Below are positions 32,897-39,814 of a stretch of DNA of 41,046 nucleotides, piece by piece. Source of the DNA: Lysobacterales bacterium (GTDB lineage: Bacteria; Pseudomonadota; Gammaproteobacteria; Xanthomonadales; S139-57). Below the pieces are notes generated by a model. It worked only from the letters and a program-made list of their open reading frames with translations. It was not told the origin of the DNA and made no database searches. The stretch covers positions 1 to 41,046 of the forward strand of contig WFUE01000062.1 of assembly GCA_015485125.1 (NCBI GenBank), in the 5' to 3' direction. The position numbers and the translations under genes were made by a program. How positions within the stretch are numbered: the stretch's first letter is position 1; the number at the start of each line of letters is the position of its first letter.

Positions 32897-33814
32897 TCAG
32901 AGAAAAATCTCCGCCACCATGCAACGGACACTGCCACCCGCTTTTTCGATTTCATCCGCAGGCAGCGGGTGCAAGCTGAAACCATATTCACTGAATTGGC
33001 GCCGCTGCCCCTCATCCAGACTGTCATAACCGCTCCGGGAAATCAGCACATCGGATTCCGTCACCGCAATGCAATTGCCGGCGAAGGCATTTTTCTGCGC
33101 CGCGGAGATCCAGATCACCCGCTGCTCATAGAATTCGGCGATGGCCTCGGCGGCCTGCGCGGGGATCAGCGCGTCCTTTTGCAATACCACGGCGCGGGAA
33201 GCCAGTATGCTCATGACCACATTGGTATGATATTCACCACGGGCCAGTTCAAACTGAAAGGCCAGCTCAAGGCCAAAAGCCTCGACCATGGCCTGCAAGC
33301 CGGCCGCATTGACCCGTTCGGTCATGCCGCAAAAACCCAGTTTCCGGGCCCGGTCGATGATCATCACGCCGGTCAGCTCCGCCACCCGCCCTTCTCCGCC
33401 GATGGTGTGCACTTCCATGCCCATGCCCTGCTCGAACCAGTAGCGAATGTCCTGCCGTTGCGTTTCCTTTTGCCGGGCGGGGTGTTTCATCGCGCCCAGA
33501 ATCAGCCGCCCCGGCGCGGTGGCAAAGGCATTGTTGGGAAAGATGCCATCCGGGCAATCCGGATCACCGGGAAATGTCACCACCGGCACACCCAGGGCAT
33601 ACAATTTCTGCGCCAGCGCGTGGTGCTGCTCCAGCGCACGCTGCTGGCTGAAGGTGGCTTCATCTCGCATGTAAACGTTGTCCTGCGCCGAATCGGCGCA
33701 GAAACGGAACTGTTCCGGCGCCACCAGAAACACGCCATCACAGGCCGGCTTGCCCACATAGGGGAGTGTACGGGCACGCTGCAAGAAAAACTGTGGATCA
33801 CGCGTGATGGACAT
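32897..33814 (-). CDS. Amidinotransferase-fold hydrolase (arginine-deiminase-related)
   Basis: A 305-residue soluble enzyme of the guanidino-group-modifying superfamily (arginine deiminase, DDAH, CtlX). Landmarks are NVYMRDEATFS, DGIFPNNAFAT (substrate acidic residue and Asn-Asn), HTIGGEGRVAELTG, ARGEYHTNVVMSIL (catalytic histidine) and the C-terminal GGSVRCMVAEIFL with the nucleophilic cysteine. It should attack a guanidino or ureido compound such as arginine, methylarginine or citrulline; which one is open. The ATG at 33814 has GGAGGAGGG eight bases upstream and lies within the last codons of dusA, giving a 17-base overlap. A longer in-frame reading into dusA is a shadow. Confidence 0.85.
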   Translation of the reverse strand: MSITRDPQFFLQRARTLPYVGKPACDGVFLVAPEQFRFCADSAQDNVYMRDEATFSQQRALEQHHALAQKLYALGVPVVTFPGDPDCPDGIFPNNAFATAPGRLILGAMKHPARQKETQRQDIRYWFEQGMGMEVHTIGGEGRVAELTGVMIIDRARKLGFCGMTERVNAAGLQAMVEAFGLELAFQFELARGEYHTNVVMSILASRAVVLQKDALIPAQAAEAIAEFYEQRVIWISAAQKNAFAGNCIAVTESDVLISRSGYDSLDEGQRRQFSEYGFSLHPLPADEIEKAGGSVRCMVAEIFL

Positions 33815-34805
33815 GACAAGCACCCTCCTCCGTTTCATCAACCTGCTGCATGGCCTGCAACAGCAATTCCGGACCCGCACCGGTTGCGCGAGCCTGTTCG
33901 GTAAGCATTCTACGCCACTGGCGCGCACCCGGCAGGCCCTGGAACAGGCCCAGCATATGGCGGGTGATATGCTGCAAGCCGGCACCGGCGGCACAGTGTG
34001 CTTCCACATAGGGCAGAAACTGTTCCACCGCCTGCTTCCGGCTGGCGGGCAAAGGGATTGCTGGCCAGAGATCCGCGTGCAGTTGCCGCAACAGCCAGGG
34101 ATTGTGGTAGGCCGCGCGCCCCAGCATGATACCGGGAAAACGCCCCAGCCAGGCGTTCGCCTGCGCCCGGTTGTCGATCCCGCCATTGAGAACGAAATGC
34201 AGGTCGGGAAAGTGCTGTTGCAAGCGTTCCACCCGTTCATATTCCAGGGGTGGCACTTCCCGGTTCTCCTTGGGGGACAGGCCCTTGAGCCAGGCCTTGC
34301 GTGCATGCACGATGACCGTTCGCACACCGGATTCCGCCAGCAGGGCGACAAAATCCTCCAGCCAGGCCTCCGAATCCAGCTCATCCACCCCGATGCGGAT
34401 CTTGGCGGTGACCGGCACCGGAGAAACCGCCTGCATGGCTTTCAGGCAGCCAGCCACACGCTGCGGCATTTTCATCAACACCGCGCCGAACAAACCGGAT
34501 TGCACCCGATCCGACGGACAGCCCAGATTCAGGTTGTATTCGTCATATTGCCAGGCACTGGCCGCTTCACAGGCCGCGGCCAGCACGGCGGGATCACTAC
34601 CGCCGAACTGCAGGGCCAGCGGATGCTCCGAAGGGTGATAATCCAGCAACCGCTTGCGATCGCCATGCAGGATGGCCTGAGCGACCACCATCTCTGTATA
34701 CAGACGCGCGCGTGGTGCCAGCACACGCAGAAAGGCACGGCAATGCCGGTCGGTCCAGTCCAGCATGGGTGCGACACACAGGCGATGACTGAAATCGGCG
34801 TTCAT
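33798..34805 (-). CDS. dusA: tRNA-dihydrouridine(20/20a) synthase DusA
   Basis: A 335-residue FMN enzyme that reduces uridine 20/20a in the tRNA D-loop with NADPH. The TIM-barrel landmarks are CVAPMLDWTDRHCR, YTEMVVAQAILHGDR, LQFGGSDP, NLNLGCPSDRVQSGLFGAVLM with catalytic C96, AKIRIGVD, VHARKAWLKGLSPKENREVPPL and NGGI. LGRAAYHNPWLL is a DusA hallmark that separates it from DusB and DusC. It lies 12 bp after the deaD-like gene and overlaps the amidinotransferase gene, so the three probably form one transcript of RNA-related genes plus a hitchhiker. Confidence 0.95.
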   Translation of the reverse strand: MNADFSHRLCVAPMLDWTDRHCRAFLRVLAPRARLYTEMVVAQAILHGDRKRLLDYHPSEHPLALQFGGSDPAVLAAACEAASAWQYDEYNLNLGCPSDRVQSGLFGAVLMKMPQRVAGCLKAMQAVSPVPVTAKIRIGVDELDSEAWLEDFVALLAESGVRTVIVHARKAWLKGLSPKENREVPPLEYERVERLQQHFPDLHFVLNGGIDNRAQANAWLGRFPGIMLGRAAYHNPWLLRQLHADLWPAIPLPASRKQAVEQFLPYVEAHCAAGAGLQHITRHMLGLFQGLPGARQWRRMLTEQARATGAGPELLLQAMQQVDETEEGACHVHHA

Positions 34806-34817
34806 GCGAAATGCTTG

Positions 34818-36602
34818 TCAGCGATGGCTACCTGGCTTGCCCTTGCCGCCCTTGCGACTGAGCGTACCCTTGGGGCCTGGCTTGGCCCGACCTGCCGGTT
34901 TCTTGCGATCGGCCGACTCCAGCAATGACAGTTTCATCGGTCGGCCCGCTACCCGGGCTTTCTGCAGAATACGCTGCACTTCCTTCGGCATGCCCTCGGG
35001 CAAGTCTACCGTGCTGTACGCGTCATGGATGCGAATGGCACCGATGTACTGGCTGTCCAGATCCGCTTCATTGGCAATGGCGCCGACGATGTTGCCGGGT
35101 TTGACCCCATGATCATGGCCCACTTCCACCCGGTAACGCTCCATCCCGCTTTCCGGCGGTTTATGCTCTCTGCGCGCGGATGGGCCGGCCCTGCGCTCTC
35201 GCTGCGCGTATTCTCCCTTGCGCGGGGGACGGCCTTCCTTTTTCGGCTGGTGCCGAGGCAGATCCTTCAGCAACAGCGGCGTACTACCCTGTACCATTTT
35301 CGCCAGTACCGCGGCGATTTCCGCCGCCGGCACATCCTGCTCCATGCGGATCTGTTCGATGATCTGCCGGTACAGGTCCAGTTCATCCTCCTGCTGCAAG
35401 GCATCGACGATTTTCTGCCGGAAACGAGCCACACGCTGGTCGTTGATTTCATCCACGGCAGGCATCTGCATGGGCTCGATCTTCTGCCGGGTGGCCTTTT
35501 CAATCAGTCGCAACATGCGTTTTTCCCGTGGGGAGACAAACAGGATGGCCTCGCCCTTGCGGCCCGCGCGCCCCGTTCGGCCAATGCGATGCACATAAGC
35601 CTCGGTATCGGTGGGAATATCGTAGTTGATCACATGGGAGATACGCTCCACGTCCAGCCCGCGCGCCGCCACATCGGTAGCCACCAGAATATCCAGTTGC
35701 CCCGCCTTCAGACGCTTGATGGTGCGTTCGCGATCCTTCTGGGCAATATCACCATTCAGTGCCGTGGCCTGAAATCCCCGGGCCTGCAGGCGCTCGGCCA
35801 GCTCCAGCGTTTCCAGCTTGGTGCGGACGAAAACCACCATGGCGTCAAAGGGTTCTACTTCCAGCAGACGGGTCAGCGCGTCCAGCTTGTGCAAGCCGGA
35901 AACCATCCAGTAACGCTGACGAATGGTATCCGCCGTTGTGGTGGTGGATTGGATCTTCACCATCACCGGCTGGTTCAAATGTTGTTCCGCGATGCGCTTG
36001 ACTTCCCGTGGCATGGTGGCGGAAAACAGGGCAATCCGGCGTTTTTCCGGCAACTGTTCCAGCACCCATTCCACATCCTCGATAAAGCCCATGCGCAGCA
36101 TTTCATCCGCTTCGTCCAGCACCAGCGTCTTGATGTGGTCCAGCTTCAACGTCCCCCGGCGGATATGATCCATCACCCGGCCCGGTGTACCGACCACCAC
36201 ATGCACGCCCCGTTCCAGCGGACGGGTTTGCAGGCGGTAATCCTGGCCACCATAGATGGGCAGCACATGAAAGCCCTTGAGATCGGCCGCATACCGCTGA
36301 AAGGCCTCGGCCACCTGGATGGCCAGTTCTCGCGTGGGCGTCAACACCAGAACCTGCGGTTTTTTTTGCTGAAGATCGAGATCGGCCAGCACCGGCAGGG
36401 CAAACGCCGCGGTCTTGCCGGTACCGGTCTGTGCCTGGCCGAGAATATCCTGCCCTTCCAGCATGGCGGGAATGGCCTGGGCCTGAATCGGGCTGGGGTT
36501 TTCATAACCCAGCTTGCGCAGGGCGGACAACAGAAAATCAGGCAAATGAAGATCGTCGAAACGGATGGACTCCGCTTCACGGGAAGGGCTAGAATGGGTC
36601 AT
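34818..36602 (-). CDS. deaD: DEAD-box RNA helicase, DeaD/CsdA-like with DbpA-type RNA-binding domain
   Basis: A 594-residue ATP-dependent RNA helicase (E. coli DeaD is 629) acting in ribosome assembly and mRNA turnover, often at low temperature. Motifs in order: F-DL Q-motif region with GYENPSPIQAQAIP (32-45), Walker A AQTGTGKT (57-64), PTRELAIQ, GTPGRVMDH, DEAD in VLDEADEML, SAT, and HRIGRTGRAGR. After the helicase core comes a charged linker (KKEGRPPRKGEYAQRERR) and a DbpA-like RNA-binding domain (VEVGHDHGVKPGNIVGAIAN...IRIHDAYSTVDLP), then a basic GRAKPGPKG tail. I chose ATG 36602; an in-frame start 15 codons upstream is weaker. It diverges from the Mpo1-like gene across 82 bp. Confidence 0.93.
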   Translation of the reverse strand: MTHSSPSREAESIRFDDLHLPDFLLSALRKLGYENPSPIQAQAIPAMLEGQDILGQAQTGTGKTAAFALPVLADLDLQQKKPQVLVLTPTRELAIQVAEAFQRYAADLKGFHVLPIYGGQDYRLQTRPLERGVHVVVGTPGRVMDHIRRGTLKLDHIKTLVLDEADEMLRMGFIEDVEWVLEQLPEKRRIALFSATMPREVKRIAEQHLNQPVMVKIQSTTTTADTIRQRYWMVSGLHKLDALTRLLEVEPFDAMVVFVRTKLETLELAERLQARGFQATALNGDIAQKDRERTIKRLKAGQLDILVATDVAARGLDVERISHVINYDIPTDTEAYVHRIGRTGRAGRKGEAILFVSPREKRMLRLIEKATRQKIEPMQMPAVDEINDQRVARFRQKIVDALQQEDELDLYRQIIEQIRMEQDVPAAEIAAVLAKMVQGSTPLLLKDLPRHQPKKEGRPPRKGEYAQRERRAGPSARREHKPPESGMERYRVEVGHDHGVKPGNIVGAIANEADLDSQYIGAIRIHDAYSTVDLPEGMPKEVQRILQKARVAGRPMKLSLLESADRKKPAGRAKPGPKGTLSRKGGKGKPGSHR

Positions 36603-36684
36603 GCAGGGGGGGTACTCCGAAAGAAACAACCGCGGATGCGGTTTCAAACAAAAGGCACAAGAGCGCCAACACGGCCATCATACC

Positions 36685-36996
36685 ATGAGCTTGCCCGAAC
36701 AACCATTACAATCCTTTGCCGAATTCTGGCCCTACTATCTGGCCGAACATCAACATCCCGTCAATCGCTGGCTGCATTTTGCCGGCACCGCCTTGCTGTT
36801 TCCCTTCCTTGTGCTGGGCCTGTTCCATACGTACTGGTGGTGGCTTGTACTGCCATTGATCGGCTATGGCTTTGCCTGGACGGGACATTTTTTCGTGGAA
36901 CACAATCGTCCCGCCACTTTTCGCTATCCGTTCTGGTCGCTGCTGGCGGATTTTCGCATGTTTTTCCTGATGCTCGCCGGCAAGCTGCAAACTTGA
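36685..36996 (+). CDS. Mpo1-like / DUF962 small membrane protein
   Basis: A 103-residue inner-membrane protein of the DUF962 (YGL010w/Mpo1) family. The family opening FAEFWPYYLAEHQHPVNRWLHFAGT holds the conserved histidines, followed by two or three hydrophobic helices (LLFPFLVLGLF, WWWLVLPLIGYGFAW) and HFFVEHNRPATF, a second histidine motif. Yeast Mpo1 is an Fe(II) dioxygenase of 2-hydroxy fatty acid alpha-oxidation; whether bacterial members share this is not known. The ATG at 36685 has no strong Shine-Dalgarno sequence. The stop codon lies in the left arm of a perfect 8-bp inverted repeat (36993-37021). Confidence 0.85.
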   Translation: MSLPEQPLQSFAEFWPYYLAEHQHPVNRWLHFAGTALLFPFLVLGLFHTYWWWLVLPLIGYGFAWTGHFFVEHNRPATFRYPFWSLLADFRMFFLMLAGKLQT

Positions 36997-37021
36997 GACC
37001 TGCTTCAGCACATGGTCTCAA
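36993..37021 (+). other. Inverted repeat after the Mpo1-like gene
   Basis: TTGAGACC and GGTCTCAA form a perfect 8-bp stem around a 13-base loop, overlapping the stop codon. No T-run follows, so it is a weak terminator at best; it could protect the 3' end or bind a protein upstream of the icd promoter. Confidence 0.45.
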
Positions 37022-37061
37022 CACCCCAAGCGGTGACCCGGGTTCCACTCCAAACGAGATA

Positions 37062-37093
37062 CCCTTTATGGAGTATTCATAAGGGGATATAAT
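37062..37093 (+). promoter_or_regulatory. Isocitrate dehydrogenase promoter with overlapping dyad
   Basis: A perfect -10 TATAAT lies at 37088-37093, with a poor -35 (TTTATG, 37065-37070) 17 bases before it. An imperfect inverted repeat, CCCTTTATG (37062-37070) and CATAAGGGG (37078-37086), fills the -35 and spacer. A regulator bound there would control promoter access; a weak -35 is typical of activator-dependent or repressed promoters. Confidence 0.55.
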
Positions 37094-37119
37094 CCGCGCT
37101 TTCGTTGACGGAGTCCCCC

Positions 37120-38124
37120 ATGAGTAAACAAATCTGCCTCATCGAAGGCGATGGTATCGGCCCGGAAATCACCCAGGCCACGCAAATGGTGTTACAGCGA
37201 CTGGCGCCTGATCTGGATATTGTCCGCGCCGAGGCCGGGCTGGCTGCGCTGGAGAAACACGGTGAACTGCTGCCGGCCGAAACCCTGGAAAAGATTGCCG
37301 ACGCCGAAGCCGTGCTCAAGGGCCCGCTGACCACGCCGGTGGGCAAGGGGTTCAGTTCCATCAATGTGGCCCTGCGCCGTCATTTCGATCTCTATGCCAA
37401 CATCCGCCCGGTGGAAAGCGTGCCCGGTACCCGCGCCCGCTACGAAAACCTGAACATCATCACCGTGCGCGAGAACACCGAAGGGGCCTATCTGGCCGAC
37501 GGGCAGAGCCTGTCCGATGACGGCGAGCTGGCCGAAAGCCGCATTGTCATCACCCGCAAGGGCTCGGAACGGGTCATCCGCCATGCTTTCGAACTGGCGC
37601 AAAACCTGGGCCGCAAGAAAGTCACGCTGGTGCACAAGGCCAATATTCTCAAGACCACCTCCGGGCTGTTTCTGCACACCGGCCGCAAGGTGGCGGAAGA
37701 CTACCCAAGCATCGAGTTTGAAGAAATGATCGTGGACAACACCTGCATGCAGCTGGTGATGAACCCGGAACGCTTCGATGTGATCGTCACCACCAACCTC
37801 TTTGGCGACATCCTCTCCGATCTCTGTGCCGGGCTGGTGGGCGGGCTGGGCATGGCCCCAGGTGCCAATATTGGCGAAAAGGCGGCCATTTTCGAGGCCG
37901 TGCACGGTTCCGCACCGGATATCGCCGGCCAGGGCATCGCCAATCCGACCGCGCTGATGCTGGCGGCCGCCATGATGCTGGATTACCTGCAGATCGACCG
38001 GGCCGGTGACCAACTGAGGCAGGCCATCCGCCAGACCATCGAGGCCGGCGATTGCACCACCGCCGACCTGGGCGGGCAAGGCAACACCCTGGAATTCACC
38101 CAGGCCGTGCTCAGCCGTCTGTAA
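37120..38124 (+). CDS. NAD-dependent isocitrate dehydrogenase (isocitrate/isopropylmalate dehydrogenase family)
   Basis: A 334-residue beta-decarboxylating dehydrogenase. The opening [47 protein letters not shown] (substrate loop with serine and asparagine as in isocitrate enzymes), [18 protein letters not shown] and [29 protein letters not shown] are all present. The short length and the [12 protein letters not shown] nucleotide segment fit the NAD-type IDH of many gammaproteobacteria rather than the 416-residue NADP enzyme, and no leu genes are near. It would make 2-oxoglutarate in the TCA cycle. Homoisocitrate or isopropylmalate activity cannot be wholly excluded. GGAG lies six bases before the ATG, and the promoter is at 37065-37093. 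Confidence 0.85.
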   Translation: MSKQICLIEGDGIGPEITQATQMVLQRLAPDLDIVRAEAGLAALEKHGELLPAETLEKIADAEAVLKGPLTTPVGKGFSSINVALRRHFDLYANIRPVESVPGTRARYENLNIITVRENTEGAYLADGQSLSDDGELAESRIVITRKGSERVIRHAFELAQNLGRKKVTLVHKANILKTTSGLFLHTGRKVAEDYPSIEFEEMIVDNTCMQLVMNPERFDVIVTTNLFGDILSDLCAGLVGGLGMAPGANIGEKAAIFEAVHGSAPDIAGQGIANPTALMLAAAMMLDYLQIDRAGDQLRQAIRQTIEAGDCTTADLGGQGNTLEFTQAVLSRL

Positions 38125-38144
38125 GCGGCCGTTTCCACTACACA

Positions 38145-38164
38145 ACCGGCCAGGGAGGGCCGGT
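38145..38164 (+). other. GC hairpin after isocitrate dehydrogenase gene
   Basis: ACCGGCC and GGCCGGT form a perfect 7-bp stem with loop AGGGAG, 20 bases after the stop codon. There is no T-tract. It is another 3' hairpin of the type seen after fadJ and fliC. Confidence 0.45.
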
Positions 38165-38227
38165 GAACCCGCGCTGCAAACCTCCCGGCTGTGCTACAGT
38201 ATTCGCAAGTGATTGCCGAGTGCTTGC

Positions 38228-39706
38228 ATGCCTTCCATCATCGTCATCCGCGGGCAACAACCGGGGCGCATCCTGCCCCTGCGGGAAGACGCCGTTCTGG
38301 GCCGTGGCTCCAGGGCGGATCTGCAACTACCCGACCCCTCTCTTTCCCGCCAGCATTGCCACATTTTTTACCGGCAGAACCACTGGCAGTGTGAAGATCT
38401 GAACAGCACCAACGGTGTCTATGTCAACGGCCAGCATGTACAGGAAGCACAACCGCTGAAAAGTGGCGACCTGCTGACCCTGGGCCACGTACAGCTGCTG
38501 TTCAGCGACGCACCCTGCCAGCCGGAACCGGTGGAACCTGCCGAAAAGCTCCACCCACCGGCAGCAACGCCACAGCACACAACGGTGCTGGCGGAAATCG
38601 CCACCCTGCTGGATGGCCTCCCGCAGACCCCGCAACCACAACCCGCCAACTTTCAACTGCTGATCCCCTTGCTGGCCAGTCTGGCACAACCACTGCAGCG
38701 ACTGGTACTGATCGGGCACAACCCCCAGGGCCAGCGTCTGCATGTACTGGCGCAAGGCGGTGAATCCCCCCTGCAGGCAAAACTCGACACAGCCCTGTTG
38801 CAATTTGCCCTCAAGCATCCGAACAGTCTCATCAGCCTGGCGGCCAGCAGCGACCCGCGCCTGCCGGTGCGCAATGCGGCGGAAAAACTGGGGCTGCACA
38901 GCCTGATCTGCGTGCCCGTTCAACAGGGAGAAATGCTGCTGGGCCTGTTGATGGCTGACAGTACCGAAGCAGTCCCGGCCAATGAAGCCGAACACTGCCA
39001 TGACGCCCTGCAATTGCTGGCCCGTCTCCTGGCCCCGAAGTTGACACCAGCCGCTTCCCTGGAACCGCAGGAAGCCCCCGACAGTGGCCTGAAGGCCTGG
39101 CAGAAACAATTGCTGGCCAGCCAGCCCCCCTTTCTGCCCGGCCTGCAATGGCTGCAAAGCCACCAGCATGAAGCGCTGCTGTCCACTGCCCTGCACTACA
39201 CCAGCCCGACGCCCCATGAACACTACCTGCTGGCCATGGATGCCCAGGGCCAGCACCATCTGCGCCTGCGCAATCTGCTGCTGGATGAACTTTGCATCTG
39301 GCTGGGTGCCACCCTGGCCCAGCCAGCAAACTTCAACAGCGTGGCCGAAGCCCTCACCCACCGCTGCCTCGGCCTGCCCGCCAACATCCGCTGGTGCCTG
39401 CTGCAAGTCAACCGTCAACAGCGAAGCCTGCGCTGGCACAACCACCAGCTCCATTGCCTGCGACTGGAAAACCAGCGTATCCATCCCCTGCCTGATCAGG
39501 GGCAACAATCACTGGATGCCGGCGGGCCCTCCTTCATACTGGGCAACCAGGCCATGCTGGAAAACCTGCCCTGGCAACAATGGCCCGATCTGGCCCCCGC
39601 CCTGCTCAGCCGCGCCGATGCCGCGCTGGAAGAAGCCAGGAACAAGGAATCCCCCGCCGAACGCTTTGTAGTCATCATTCAGGCAAACTCCACCTTCCAG
39701 GAATAG
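38228..39706 (+). CDS. FHA-domain protein with GAF-like and degenerate PP2C/SpoIIE-like domains
   Basis: A 492-residue soluble protein. Residues about 3-95 are an FHA domain that should bind phosphothreonine: LGRGSRADLQLPD, SLSRQHCHI and DLNSTNGVYVNG hold the key Gly-Arg, Ser-Arg-x-His and Asn. A GAF-like domain follows (about 125-275, with LHSLICVPVQQGEMLLGLLMAD). The C-terminal third (about 310-480) resembles a SpoIIE/PP2C phosphatase in its late strands (RWCLLQVNRQQRSLRWHNHQLHCLRLE, PSFILGNQAMLENLP), but the metal-binding aspartates are not visible, so it is probably a pseudophosphatase. The last third is a guess from pattern. The ATG at 38228 is chosen over an in-frame TTG five codons earlier. 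An extended -10 TGCTACAGT (38192-38200) may drive it. No partner kinase is in the window. Confidence 0.7.
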   Translation: MPSIIVIRGQQPGRILPLREDAVLGRGSRADLQLPDPSLSRQHCHIFYRQNHWQCEDLNSTNGVYVNGQHVQEAQPLKSGDLLTLGHVQLLFSDAPCQPEPVEPAEKLHPPAATPQHTTVLAEIATLLDGLPQTPQPQPANFQLLIPLLASLAQPLQRLVLIGHNPQGQRLHVLAQGGESPLQAKLDTALLQFALKHPNSLISLAASSDPRLPVRNAAEKLGLHSLICVPVQQGEMLLGLLMADSTEAVPANEAEHCHDALQLLARLLAPKLTPAASLEPQEAPDSGLKAWQKQLLASQPPFLPGLQWLQSHQHEALLSTALHYTSPTPHEHYLLAMDAQGQHHLRLRNLLLDELCIWLGATLAQPANFNSVAEALTHRCLGLPANIRWCLLQVNRQQRSLRWHNHQLHCLRLENQRIHPLPDQGQQSLDAGGPSFILGNQAMLENLPWQQWPDLAPALLSRADAALEEARNKESPAERFVVIIQANSTFQE

Positions 39707-39737
39707 AACTGGCTATCCCAAAGGATATACTTTCTGC

Positions 39738-39787
39738 TAGAATGCGCGGTTTCCCGTGGCGACCATCCGGCATTACAGCCGGTCGCC
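39738..39787 (+). promoter_or_regulatory. Aminotransferase promoter and leader hairpin
   Basis: An extended -10 TGC-TAGAAT ends at 39743 (hexamer 39738-39743). It is followed in the leader by a hairpin at 39758-39787: a roughly 10-bp stem (GGCGAC plus CCGGC pairing with GCCGGTCGCC, with a bulge) and loop ATTACA, 27 bases before the start codon. The hairpin could influence translation or premature termination. No known riboswitch pattern is recognised. Confidence 0.5.
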
Positions 39788-39814
39788 ATTCGCTCAGCAA
39801 ACTGGGGGCACAAC

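Noticed and set aside
33815-34384. N-terminal extension of the amidinotransferase frame to 495 residues
   Set aside because: The added part is dusA in another frame; a strong Shine-Dalgarno sequence and family N-terminus support the start at 33814.
35025-37082. Long open frame (685 codons) antisense to the DEAD-box helicase gene
   Set aside because: It runs through the divergent promoter and the Mpo1-like gene, and the protein looks like a shadow of the helicase.
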